Below are positions 33,541-43,390 of a stretch of DNA of 64,000 nucleotides, in pieces. The translations under genes were made by a program, and so were the position numbers. The DNA is from Trichopria drosophilae. Lineage: Eukaryota; Arthropoda; Insecta; Hymenoptera; Diapriidae. The stretch lies in the NCBI GenBank assembly GCA_030407085.1, contig CM059585.1, forward strand, positions 8,301,001 through 8,365,000. Direction: 5' to 3'. How positions within the stretch are numbered: position 1 is the first letter of the stretch; the number at the start of each line of letters is the position of its first letter. A model generated the notes under the pieces. That model was not told the DNA's origin. It ran no database searches and was given only the letters and a program-made list of their open reading frames with translations.

Positions 33541-33849
33541 GACGCCATTAGACATCATCTGCGCATGCCCGATGCGCTCGCGCAATTTCGCTATACATGT
33601 GTACATACATGTGCGTTTGTGTTAAACGTATGCGCAAATCAGACTCTGTTTTGTACATTTGCGCATCAGGTTTTGAGATTTCTGCTTTTTAGGAGAGGTT
33701 CGTCCTCTCGTCTGGTTTGTCGTTTTTTAGTGAGAGTTCGGGAATTTTAGGTTATTGCTTGCGCAAATTCTTGAGTTCTTTGCAGTTTTCGATTGATTAA
33801 TCGAAACATTGCTGCAAAAATACTCAAAAGTACACATTGTCTTGTCGAG
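33541..33849 (+). promoter_or_regulatory. CNPPD1: Putative CNPPD1 promoter / 5' UTR with TGCGCA motifs
   Basis: This stretch is richer in GC and CpG than its surroundings. It contains TGCGCATGC at 33560, an NRF-1/Ewg-type half palindrome. Three more TGCGCA cores lie at 33631, 33660 and 33760. It ends at an ATG (33850) whose short open frame is followed by a consensus splice donor in the phase needed by the next CNPPD1 exon. No TATA box is convincing, as expected of housekeeping promoters. The role is inference from position and composition. Confidence 0.5.
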
Positions 33850-33885
33850 ATGGGTTGCATTTCTGAAAGGAGGAATTTCTCCATG
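33850..33885 (+). CDS. CNPPD1: CNPPD1 exon 1 (predicted)
   Basis: ATG followed by 12 codons (MGCISERRNFSM) and the donor GTGAGC. It ends in phase 0, the phase required by exon 2. Support comes from the promoter-like sequence upstream; there is no conservation at the protein level, so another upstream exon is possible. Confidence 0.45.
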
Positions 33886-36800
33886 GTGAGCCACATGCAA
33901 TTCTAATTTTTATTATGAATGTTCTATTTTTAACTTTTATATATCTGCAACAGCGTCGTGTAATAAATAACTTATATGGAAAGGTCGTGAAGAACATGTT
34001 ACGTTTATCTTCATCCATTTATGTACTATCGAGTATTTAACATGGTCGTAAACAAAATATATAATCGTGCGGTAGTAAATTGACAATAATAAATGTTTAC
34101 CGTTCATAATATGTTAGTTAGTTGTGTTTATTTTGCCATGGGATAATTGTCTCTTGTGGGAATTGATACATAAATAATATAGAAATAACATAAATAATGT
34201 ATCAACGCTCAAAATAATTTACGATGCCTTAGTGAAATCTATACTTATGATCGGTTGTTTGGTCTCGATTCTTTGATGTACACAAAGTAAAAATTGAAAG
34301 AGCAGTCAACATCAGAAGCCCATGGTAGTAATAAGTGGTTCGAGCTCATTATAGATTTCAACAATGACTCTACTTCATCCATGTTCTGATGGATTATTGT
34401 ATAAACAGAAATTTTAATCCAAACTAATGGAATTATGATTTTACACTTTTAATTATGACCCATATTAGTGGCCGAAACGTAAATCAACGTATTTTAATTA
34501 CCATTCCATCCTGGTATTAAGTCGAAGGACCGTAATTACCCAAGAATAAATTTAAAATAATAAAAATTGAAAGAGTTCAGTATAAATTTTTAGCATTCTT
34601 AGTGTACAAGTTAAAATCACAAAATCTGGCTCGAACACACGATTACAGTGATATTGCGAATAAATCGGAGTTAAGATCACTACAGCCACTCCGATCCTAT
34701 GTCGACGCGTGTTTATTATTTAAAATCACTAATGGTCTTATTCGCTGTGACGAATTGAAATCGAATTTTGTCTATAGAACAGACACGGTTTGAGAAATAC
34801 GAATATATTTCAATCTCGTTTATACTGAACGGAATACGGACTGCATTCCAGTATTAATACAGATCGGAAATAGTGGAAGTTGTCCACCTTTACACGGAAT
34901 CTCCTTATCTCGCTTTAAAACGTTAGCCGAAAATAACTATTTACACGATTTTTGTTAAACATGATTATTAATCCTATTTTATTGCAAAAAATGTTTGTAA
35001 TACTTTGTTTTTACTTTTATTTTCTTTACCTTTTGTTATAAATATTATTATTTTGTACAGAAACAACATGTACCAAACAGATTATTATGTTTGTAACTAT
35101 TGGGCATTATAATACTCGTTTGTTGAAATAAATACAATACAATAAAGTAGAGAATTGAAAATAAGTTAGAATAATATAAGAAATATAATTAATAAACTAA
35201 TTTCTTATAACTAAACCAAATACGAATATAAGAATGTCTATCGTGAGACCTGGATACGTTAGAAAACAAATCAAGCACGATATGTTCATATTATGTCCTG
35301 AAAATGTTCATGCAATGTCCTGAAATTATTACACAGAGAAAAATTTTAAGTATATGTTACTGCTTTTTGGGAATAGTCGAGGCAAATTAGCACTAAAAAT
35401 GCATTTTCAAAGAAATTTTATATCTACTTCACATGGTTCATGTAATACTGTCTACTGCATCTCTGTCCGTTAAGATCGAAAACAATCGTCCAAAGAGCGT
35501 TTGACTACATTGGCTGCAAAATCATAAATATTTTACCACGTGAAATAAGATTATCAGAATCAAATTTTAAAGGTAGCAAATTAATAGTAAAGACATATAA
35601 ACCTTATAGATAGTATAAAATTAAATAATATCATATGGTCAAAAGGGAGCTAATTATGTTATAAGCAGTTTTCTTTTTAAATATTCAAATGTTAACTCTT
35701 CTGCGTCTTTGCTTCCTAAATGAAGAACATTATGATAGTTGTTATTTTAGGGTAATTTAGATGTAAGGTTTAACCTACAGTCGGAATTGACTGACTGTTT
35801 CAGGTCGCGGACGAATATTAAATACTTTTGCAATACATTCTTTTAATGTAAAGAGAGTGAAAATGTTCGCACTCTTACAGAAGATGGAAAATCCTGAATA
35901 AAGAATTATAAATCATCTAGAAAGTATGAATAACTATTCTCAAAGGTGTAATAGAATTGTATCTGATCGTACAAATTTTATTTCAACGATTTCGAATTGT
36001 AACCGCCATTTCAAATTCGTAAAAATTCGTGCAGTAGCTGTTACTTCCTGGAGCAGTAGTATCTTCTTAAAATTTCTTTGAGTGTACCGGAATATAAAAT
36101 GTGTCTGTATCGGAACAAACCAGAGATTTGGGAATCGTTTACTAATCTGAACAATATCTTACGAACTAATATCACATCGTTTAGTTCATGAATCGATTTC
36201 AGAGTATGTAAGTAAATTGACTGGTAGTTATGGTAATCTATTATTAAAATCCAGGATTAAATTCATTAAGCGGTTAAGAAAATTGTTGCTTGCAACAAAA
36301 TGAATGATTTACTGGGTACATTTAGAAATACATAGATTGTGTAATGATATTCCGTTACCAAATTCTTTTATCAAAGATTAGTCTCCAATTTTTGAATTAA
36401 GTTAAAATCTACACTTAAATCATATTAATACATATGAATGATTCTCCTGAAAAGTACACTGAAATTTGTCGCCAATGTTATTTGACTGTTTCGAAATGAA
36501 ATACTATTATGTTGTTGTGATTTCCTATAGATTGATTCTTAAACTAGAATATATTGACTAACTTTTCATGCATATAGACTAAATTTAAAATTTGTTGTTT
36601 ATTTTAAAACGAGAGTTGAAAACTTGTAAAATTGTAACAAAAATGCCTATTTAATGTATTTCTTTCCAGTAAACTAACATAAAAATATAAATTAAATTTT
36701 ACAATGCTTTAACAATTACTTTCAACTATGCTCTTTATAATGTATAAGGTAAATTACGTATAAATGTTGTTTTTATATCTTATATCACTGTTTAATGTTT

Positions 36801-39800
36801 GTGTTTTTTTGCGAGTAAAAATTCCGGGTGATCTCCGAAGCTTCTCATTTTTTGGAATAAAAGTGAATCAACGTGCTATAAATAAATGCTACTGCCATAA
36901 AACTTAAGTATTCATTGGTCCTAAAAAGATATTTATTTATTTAGAAAATGATATTATAAGGATATTTGTTTAAAAAATATTATAAGGATATTCTTTTAAA
37001 TCATTCCGTTATTTAATAACATTCAGTACTATGTCGATTTGTGATCTCCGAAGCCTTTTTATAAAATATTTATTTAAACTGAAAAAGTCAATCATATTCG
37101 CTTGAAACTTATTACTCTGAGGTTTTTGGGGTCACTGAATCCAAATATGATGTCAGATTTTTAAATTTCAAAATGGCCGATCCAATATGGCGACCAAAAA
37201 TTGTAAAAGTTGATCATATTCGCTTGAAACTTATTACAGGGGGATTTTAGGTTCGATTAATCCAATTGTGATGTTAGATTTTTAAATTTCAAAATGGCGG
37301 ATCTAATATGACGACCAAAAATTGTAAAAACAAATGAAATAATTGTAAACCTTGCATTGATCTCATAATACACATTTTTTTAACACAGTGCGCTTGGTGC
37401 TCACTTAGCGCACTGTTTACTTAGCACACTGTTTTTACTTCGCAAACTGAAAACAGTGTTTATATGTATATCAAGAAATACTTCTATTTAAATATTTATC
37501 GCCTTTCTTAAAGTTAATCTTTATTTCATGTATTTTTGTAGTTACAAATAGTCGCAATATAAATTCAACAGTAAGTTTAATGTGTTGATGTATTGGGTTA
37601 TGTAACAGAAACGCTCTACATAATTCGTACGGCAATTGTCAAATATTTTACTCATTTATCCAAAATATGCATCCAAAAGCGGGAGTAAAACATGCATGTT
37701 ACGATCAGTAATACGAAAATAATTGTTTTCTCTGCACGGTTGGCAGTTAGTAATGAAAAGTTTCAAGCGAACAATTGCAATAGAAAACTTTCGTCCGGTC
37801 AGAAAAACTCGCAAACTTCTAGGAAACAACCGAAAAGGAAAACCAAAAAGTAATAATATTGTATTTGTAAGAATTTAATACTATATTAACCCGTTTCGTC
37901 CTGAAATGCCCTAAATTTTGACTTCTTTTCATCAGGTGCTTTCTTAGGGAAAAAATCACTCAATCGTTTTTATATAGCCATACCTACTGTATTTTTTCTC
38001 GAACTTTCTAAATCCGGTTTCAGATTGACCATATCTGCCGCCATTTTTTTGCTATAGCGGTTTAAACATAAAAAAATTGTGAATTTTGAAAAATTTTCTT
38101 CAAATAACCGTATTTTTGAACAGGAAACCGTGTTCGAATCAAGCTGAATCTCTGTATCTGGTGGAGTAAATAGTTATACTAAAAGATAGGATGGTTATTA
38201 ATTCACCATTCAAAATGGCGGCTTCAAAATGGCGGACCTCAGTGAACATTTTGTTGAAAAATTTCTGGACGCTCTAACTGAACAATTATGAGCTTGTTTT
38301 AAAAAATGCTAAGAACAAAAAATTCTTAGAATTCGCCGAGAAATATAGTGGATTTTTTTCAGATTTTTTAAATGAATTTTTGAAAAATTTTTTTCAAAAT
38401 TGTAATTTTTTTTCCGAAAAATTCTGAACAAAATTTAGTGCATTCTCTGATGAATTCTAAGAGTTTTTTATTCTATGCATTTTTCCCAAAAGTTGATAGT
38501 TTTCGAAAAAGAAAAATCTTAAACAACTATAATATTTGAAATTCATTTCCTGGAAAACTATCAACTTTTGGAAAGAATTGCAAAGAACAAAAAACTCTTA
38601 GAATTTATCAGAGAATGCACTAAATTTTGTTCAGAATTTTTCTTAAATAAATTACAATTTTTAAAAAAGTTTTGAAAAAAAATTTCTCAAAACTTCATTT
38701 AAAAAATCTGAAAAAATTCCACTATATATTCTCAATGAATTCTAAGAACTTTTCATTCTCAAGATTTTTTTTAAAAAGCTCGTAGCTTTTGAGTTAGATC
38801 GGCCAAAAATTTTTCAACAAAATTTTGACTGAGAACCGCCATTTTGAAGCCGCCATTTTGAATGGAGAATTAATAACCATCCTATCTTTTAGTGTAACTA
38901 ATTACTCCACCAGATACAGAGACTTAGCTTGTTCCGAACACGGTTTCCTGTTAAAAAATACGATTATTTGAAGAAATTTTTTCAAAATTCACAATTTTTT
39001 TATGTTTAAACCGCCATAGTAAAAAAATGGCGGCAGATATGGTCAATATGAAACCGGATTTAGAAAGTTCAAGAAAAAATACAATAGGTATGGTTATATC
39101 AAAAAGATTGACTAATTTTTTCCCCAAGAAAGCACCTGATGAAAAGAAGTCAAAATTTACGGCATTTCAGGACGAAACGGGTTAAGTAGTATTTGTAAAT
39201 ATTGTTTTTTGTACTGTTCTAAATAAATAATTATTAATTATAAATTTTAAACACTTTAATTTTAGAATTCGGTCCATCATAATGGATCCGCTGTCTTTAA
39301 TTTAACATATGTAACAATTTATAATCGTCGACTAACATAATTTGTGATTTTTATATGTACATTGACTAATATTTAGCGTGCAATATAAGAATATTCTTCA
39401 TTTAATGCATAATCAATAATTAAGATTTAAGAATGGCTATAGCATTAATAATAACAATCATGAATTTGCGCAACATTCGTTTCTCACTTCAGAACGTACC
39501 CACAACATATTTCACACAAAAAAAAAGAATTATTTCCATAAAAAATTACGAAAACTGTACTTTTCAGGAGAATCACCCATATAAGACAGATTTTCCGTGT
39601 GGACTCATCAGTAAGACGATGAACGAAACGTATCGTTTATTCTTAAAAAAATAATAATAGACATTTATTGAATATTTTTGTTACAGTCAGAGGGAACCTG
39701 ATTTTCTAAACTTAAATGAAATTTTAAATAAATACTGTTCCATATAGTACGAAATCAGTGGCGATAACACTAAAAAACTTGACTTCTCACATTTTTGACA

Positions 39801-42776
39801 AATCTTACTATGTAGCTTATATCCAAGCAATCGGAAATGCATTGAAATGTATTGAAAAATTTGAAGGCATTACAATACATTTGAATGCGCTATTTGATCT
39901 TAAAAATATTGAAAAGAATTGAAATGTATTAAAAATTTTAATGCATGGCAATATATTTAAATCCAAAAATAATCCCAGTTCATACATTTGATGAAAAAAA
40001 AAATTTGCATTGACCGAGAATCGAACCCTGGTCTCCTGCACAACAACTTCGAGCCGTAATCACTCGACTACCTCCTTGCTGTAAATGATGCGAAACTAAC
40101 AAATAGTCGAAATGTGGAGCATTTATGAATTGTGTAAATAAAAATATTCTGCTAAATTTATTACCATATTTTACATTTTTGTAATAATTTGCTTATCGAC
40201 TTTTGAAAAGAACGAATGCATGTAGATAGTAGATATTTTTGTTGGTAAAATAAATATTGTAATTTTTTTTCTAAATTACGCAATATCTTGAAAACGGTAC
40301 GAGATACGTGAAATTTGACGTAATTGACATAAATCAGGGGTACCTTGGTGCGATGATTCGAAGCCACTGTACATGAGTCGAGAATTTTCTAAATTTTCGA
40401 TTTCTAAAATTATGAAATTTTTTAATTGTGTATGTCAGCTGAATCATCGCACATCATGGCAAAATTTCATCAGATTTCACATATCTCATACCGTTTACGA
40501 GATATTGCGTAAATTTTAAAATAAGTGTCAGTTAGGTGTCCAATAAGTGAACAAATACATTTCATTTAAGTGTACAACACTTTTTGGACTCTTGTGTATT
40601 GAACGCTTAAATAAAGTGTACCATTTCCGACAGAGCACTGCTAAATGTAATTGGAAATTGGTTTAAAATAAACATTTCACATTCCAAATTTTGAATAAAA
40701 AGTCATTTGTGGCTTTTATTTTCGAAAATAACTTTTTTGTAATTGAAATGAATAATTACGAAATGAACATAATTTTAATATTTTTTCACTTCAAAGCGGA
40801 AGTTATTTTTTGTTTATAGATTCATTTGTATTAAAATAAAGAATCGTTAAGAATTTGTATTCAAATGAATTCACCACACTTTAATTTTTGTATTGATTTA
40901 TTTTAAATTCATTTGGATTAAAGCAGCCATTATTTTGCTCAGTTATGTATTGAAATGGATTCATTAATTCCAGTAATTAACTGTTATTATTTATGGATTC
41001 GATTGTATTAAAAAATTATCATTTCAATCTTCATTTGTATTCAGATGGATTCACGACTTTTGCCTTTTTCGAGTATTTTTAGTAGTTTTGGCAACGATAT
41101 TATTTATGTATTCATTTGGATTCATTTAGACTCATATTTTTGTATTAAAATAATAGTGAAGTATTTTTGGATTCGAAAATTTCAAATAGCGTATTCAAAA
41201 GCGAAAAATTAATCCAAGTCAATACATTTCAATACAATTTCGATTGCTGGGATCCAAGCTCGATTAATATACTTTTATATTCTCCCTTATTTACTAGTAC
41301 ACAACCGTCACACCAAGAAATTAAAATGCACGATTAGATTCATAATTAAGCTGTTAAGGAAATTAAAGATTGTTGCTTGCAATGAAATAAATGATAGTAA
41401 TCGACTAAACTAATGTTTTATAAATAGCTGGGATATTAGGTCCTTAAAACTATGTCTTAATTACTGAGACTAAAATGTTACATAGATGCAAATTGTTCAT
41501 ACATAATCGAATGGATGTTTTTAAATTTTCAGTATTTCAACGAACGAAATGCATTCGTTGATAGAATAAGGAAAACATTGTACTATAACAAGCTCTCACT
41601 GCAACATGGTTTCACTTTACCTGTTTCCGGTTGGTATTCCACTTTAAAATGCATTATCCGAGAGAAAACATTTTAATAAATATATTTTAAATAACAATTC
41701 CAGAAGTCGCTGCTGAAATCTTTACAGAAGTAAAGAAAGGCCAATCGTTGGAACGCCTCGACATTGAAAAAGCCAGTAATATTTCGCTAGACGCTTACGT
41801 CTCTCCTTGCTCTCTTGTTTTGGCTCTATTATATTTAGAACGACTAAAAGACTGTAATCCCAAATATTTAAAACGAATCACACCGTCCGAACTGTTTGTA
41901 GTTTCATTGGTAATTTTTTAAATACTTACATTTAAGTAGTTCAAACCCAAAATTTATTGCAAAATTATTTGTAGATGGTGGCAAATAAATTTATGAATGA
42001 CGAAGGTATAGATGATGTTCTTAACGACGACTGGGCGCATGCTGCAAATTTAACTCTTGCCAAAGTGAATCGTTTGGAGAAAGAATTTTTAAAAGCGATT
42101 GTAAGTATAATGTAAATGTTAAGTACCTCAATAATTGTGGCATTTCCTTCAGGATTGGACTGTTTACGTACACAAACAAGAATTTTGGAAGAGATTTCTG
42201 AGGCTAGAAAAAGATGTAGCATACAACGAAGGACGGAAAAGAGGATGGTTTTCGTATACTGAACTCAGAGTTCTCTTAGGCTCCGTTCATCTTACCACCC
42301 TGTTACAAACTGTTCTCAGTACTTCCTTCTTCTGCATGGCCGTATACATGATGGGACTGGCATCGTTGCTCGGATCTGTCGCAGTCGCTACACATTTACC
42401 TGGTCTACTCGATCCAAAGTGCGAAAGCAATTTCGAAGACGTCGACAGTACTCCACTCGACAACGAACGATTACAACCGTCAAACGATCTTTCACACGAT
42501 ACCTTCACCAATTCTTCCGTCTGTAACGAATCTTGCCACAACTTTGACATTTTGAATAACGAAATGAAGAAACGGCTTGAAAATACCATTGTTATTCCCG
42601 ACTTGTATCTGGACGAATGGCACAAAGAATTCGACAAAAACAATATCTTCGTGACAAACACCGACTATTTAAACGATATCGATAAGTTTACGAGTTGGAG
42701 AGAAACGTTGAGTTTGAGTTTACACTTCCCCATACAAGACTGGAATTACATTTCGAAAATGACCCTTGGTCACTGA
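33850..42776 (+). CDS. CNPPD1: CNPPD1: cyclin Pas1/PHO80 domain-containing membrane protein
   Basis: Five exons (33850-33885, 41533-41629, 41704-41909, 41975-42100, 42153-42776) join in phase to a predicted 362-aa protein; the human protein is about 410 aa. Exons 2-4 encode the PHO80-type cyclin fold: RIRKTLYYNK, VAAEIFTEV, SPCSLVLALLYLERL, TPSELFVVSLMVANKFMNDE and NRLEKEFLKAIDW. Exon 5 gives RGWFSYTEL, then a hydrophobic stretch (about LSTSFFCMAVYMMGLASLL) that is the membrane segment known in this family. The partner kinase and exact role are unknown. It converges on TMEM65. Exons 2-5 are secure from conserved motifs and phase; exon 1 is a prediction. Intron 1 (7.6 kb) is filled with mobile DNA. 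Confidence 0.9.
34200..35140 (+). pseudogene. Non-LTR retrotransposon RT C-terminal remnant
   Basis: LKIIYDALVKSILMIG (about 34208-34255) and VQYKFLAFLVYKLKS, then SLQPLRSYVDACLLFKITNG (34570-34790), are the C-terminal region that follows RT in Jockey/CR1-type ORF2. Several stops separate the pieces. The remnant ends in GAAATAAATACAATACAATA near 35130, a plausible 3' tail. It lies in CNPPD1 intron 1 on the gene's own strand. Confidence 0.7.
35455..35640 (+). pseudogene. Second non-LTR ORF2 C-terminal scrap
   Basis: The sequence reads VQRAFDYIGCKIINILPREI and then SESNFKGSKLIVKTY, matching the RAFxYxGxxxWNxLPxxIR...FKxxLK block near the end of many non-LTR ORF2 proteins. It is too short to assign to a clade and is isolated in CNPPD1 intron 1. 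Confidence 0.6.
35641..37104. other. Intronic AT-rich DNA, no feature recognised
   Basis: Lies in CNPPD1 intron 1. TGTGATCTCCGAAGC occurs twice (about 36826 and 37040), roughly 210 bp apart; this short direct repeat is the only structure I can point to. Confidence 0.45.
37105..37335 (+). repeat. 122-bp module, two tandem copies
   Basis: The blocks GGGGTCACTGAATCCAAATA (37128) and GGTTCGATTAATCC (37249) start two units 121 bp apart, each ending in TTTCAAAATGGC(C/G)GATC and ATATG(G/A)CGACC. No TTAA-type terminus is recognisable around it. Confidence 0.7.
37890..39181. mobile_element. Palindromic TTAA-flanked element (piggyBac-like MITE), 1.29 kb
   Basis: TTAA stands on both sides (37886-37889, 39182-39185). 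The ends are CCCGTTTCGTCCTGAAATG and its complement; the two halves (about 640 bp each) are inverted copies almost to the centre near 38540. Each arm contains the paired AAAATGGCGGC/AAAATGGCGGA motif (38205-38240 and its mirror at 38835-38870) and an AAATGGCGGCAGATATGG block. CCC ends with a TTAA target are typical of piggyBac-mobilised elements, though other superfamilies also use TTAA. It lies in CNPPD1 intron 1. Confidence 0.88.
39823..41251. mobile_element. Element with CCCAGCAATCG termini and AT minisatellite interior
   Basis: The left end CCAAGCAATCGGAAATGCAT and the complement of the right end, CCCAGCAATCGAAATTGTAT, match at about 16 of 20 positions. Deeper, GCGCTATTTGA (39888) mirrors TCAAATAGCG (about 41190). 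AT lies outside both ends (39821-39822, 41252-41253). The interior is drifting ATTGAAATGTATTG and ATTCATTTGGATTC repeats, interrupted by a tRNA-like piece (40012-40075) and a hairpin (about 40270-40518, arms containing ACGCAATATCTTGAAAACGG). No ORF. It sits at the 3' end of CNPPD1 intron 1. Confidence 0.72.
40012..40075 (-). repeat. tRNA-like sequence inside the CCCAGCAATCG element
   Basis: On the minus strand, GTAGTCGAGTGATTACGGC resembles an A box and CAGGGTTCGATTCTCGG a B box with stem, 34 bases apart as in tRNAs and tRNA-derived SINEs. There is no clear acceptor stem. The sister segment at 31409-31465 shares the B-box half. Confidence 0.55.
41533..41629 (+). CDS. CNPPD1: CNPPD1 exon 2
   Basis: Acceptor TTTTCAG just upstream. 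Encodes YFNERNAFVDRIRKTLYYNK and then GFTLPVS plus one base; the RI-R-KTLYY motif is conserved in the family. The donor is the weak GTTGGT, but using it gives exactly the phase (G+AA = Glu) needed by exon 3. Confidence 0.85.
41704..41909 (+). CDS. CNPPD1: CNPPD1 exon 3 (cyclin-fold core)
   Basis: Acceptor ATTCCAG, donor GTAATT. Encodes VAAEIFTEVKKG through SPCSLVLALLYLERL to TPSELFVVSL, the heart of the PHO80-like cyclin box. Phase 1 in, phase 0 out. Confidence 0.92.
41975..42100 (+). CDS. CNPPD1: CNPPD1 exon 4
   Basis: Acceptor TTTGTAG, donor GTAAGT. The 42 codons read MVANKFMNDEG to VNRLEKEFLKAI, the helix pair where cyclins of this class contact their kinase. Phase 0 on both sides. Confidence 0.92.
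42153..42776 (+). CDS. CNPPD1: CNPPD1 exon 5 (terminal)
   Basis: Acceptor CCTTCAG, stop TGA at 42774-42776. Encodes DWTVYVHKQEFWKRF, RGWFSYTELRVLL, the hydrophobic membrane segment, a Cys/Asn/Asp-rich loop and IVIPDLYLDEWHKEF. The C-terminal 100 residues show little recognisable conservation. Confidence 0.9.
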   Translation, partial: DWTVYVHKQEFWKRFLRLEKDVAYNEGRKRGWFSYTELRVLLGSVHLTTLLQTVLSTSFFCMAVYMMGLASLLGSVAVATHLPGLLDPKCESNFEDVDSTPLDNERLQPSNDLSHDTFTNSSVCNESCHNFDILNNEMKKRLENTIVIPDLYLDEWHKEFDKNNIFVTNTDYLNDIDKFTSWRETLSLSLHFPIQDWNYISKMTLGH

Positions 42777-42979
42777 CGGTAATGTAAATTGGAGATGTAA
42801 GTGTATAATCTGTAAATGAACGATATATTTCTGGTAAATGTATTGTTGAGATGGAAATTTTTTCCTTATTTTATTACGCATTTTTCTTTTGAGATACATA
42901 TTTTTAATCGAGCTCATCAATCTGTTTTCGCATAAACGTATTGAATCGTTAAAATTCGAAGAGTTCCAAGAATCTAGGA

Positions 42980-42985
42980 TTTATT
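42980..42985 (-). terminator. TMEM65: Candidate TMEM65 polyadenylation signal
   Basis: AATAAA on the minus strand, 286 bp beyond the TMEM65 stop. Another AATAAA-containing run lies near 42870. Use is unproven. Confidence 0.4.
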
Positions 42986-43175
42986 TCGGCGAAGAACATT
43001 CTCAATGTTGTATAAACAAAATTCCCACGTATGTACACATGTCGATAAATACACAATACTTACAAAACAAAGTCAGTTTGTTTAAATAACGAAGTGTTAA
43101 ATGCGTAACTACAAGCTACTGTACGACTAAGATTAATCGCTAAACATTTGATATTCGCGACAGATTTATATGCAG

Positions 43176-43181
43176 AATAAA
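43176..43181 (+). terminator. CNPPD1: Candidate CNPPD1 polyadenylation signal
   Basis: AATAAA about 400 bp beyond the CNPPD1 stop, still ahead of the TMEM65 stop codon on the other strand. If used, the two mRNAs would overlap in antisense. Confidence 0.4.
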
Positions 43182-43270
43182 ATTCTTTTTCTATACACTA
43201 TCTGACCCGTGGGTTGGGTTTCCGTCCTTTTCAAGTCTCCTGGCTCTTTAAAAGATTCGGAGCGATAAGT

Positions 43271-43390
43271 CTAAGGTGCTATCTCCGACGAGTCTTCCGA
43301 TGCAGTATCAGTCTCTTTCGATTCGCTATGAAGAACGAGCAATGGTAGCATTCCTAACAAACAGCCTAAGGTTACTCCGAGTACTCGACC
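43271..43390 (-). CDS. TMEM65: TMEM65 exon 6 (terminal)
   Basis: Acceptor TTTCAG at 43391, stop TAG at 43271. Encodes GRVLGVTLGCLLGMLPLLVL, the last membrane span, then an acidic tail ending SSEIAP. 40 codons including stop. Confidence 0.93.
   Translation of the reverse strand, partial: GRVLGVTLGCLLGMLPLLVLHSESKETDTASEDSSEIAP

Noticed and set aside
39433..39654. 73-residue ORF in CNPPD1 intron 1 as an alternative first exon
   Set aside because: It has no donor in the right phase and no similarity to CNPPD1 N-termini.
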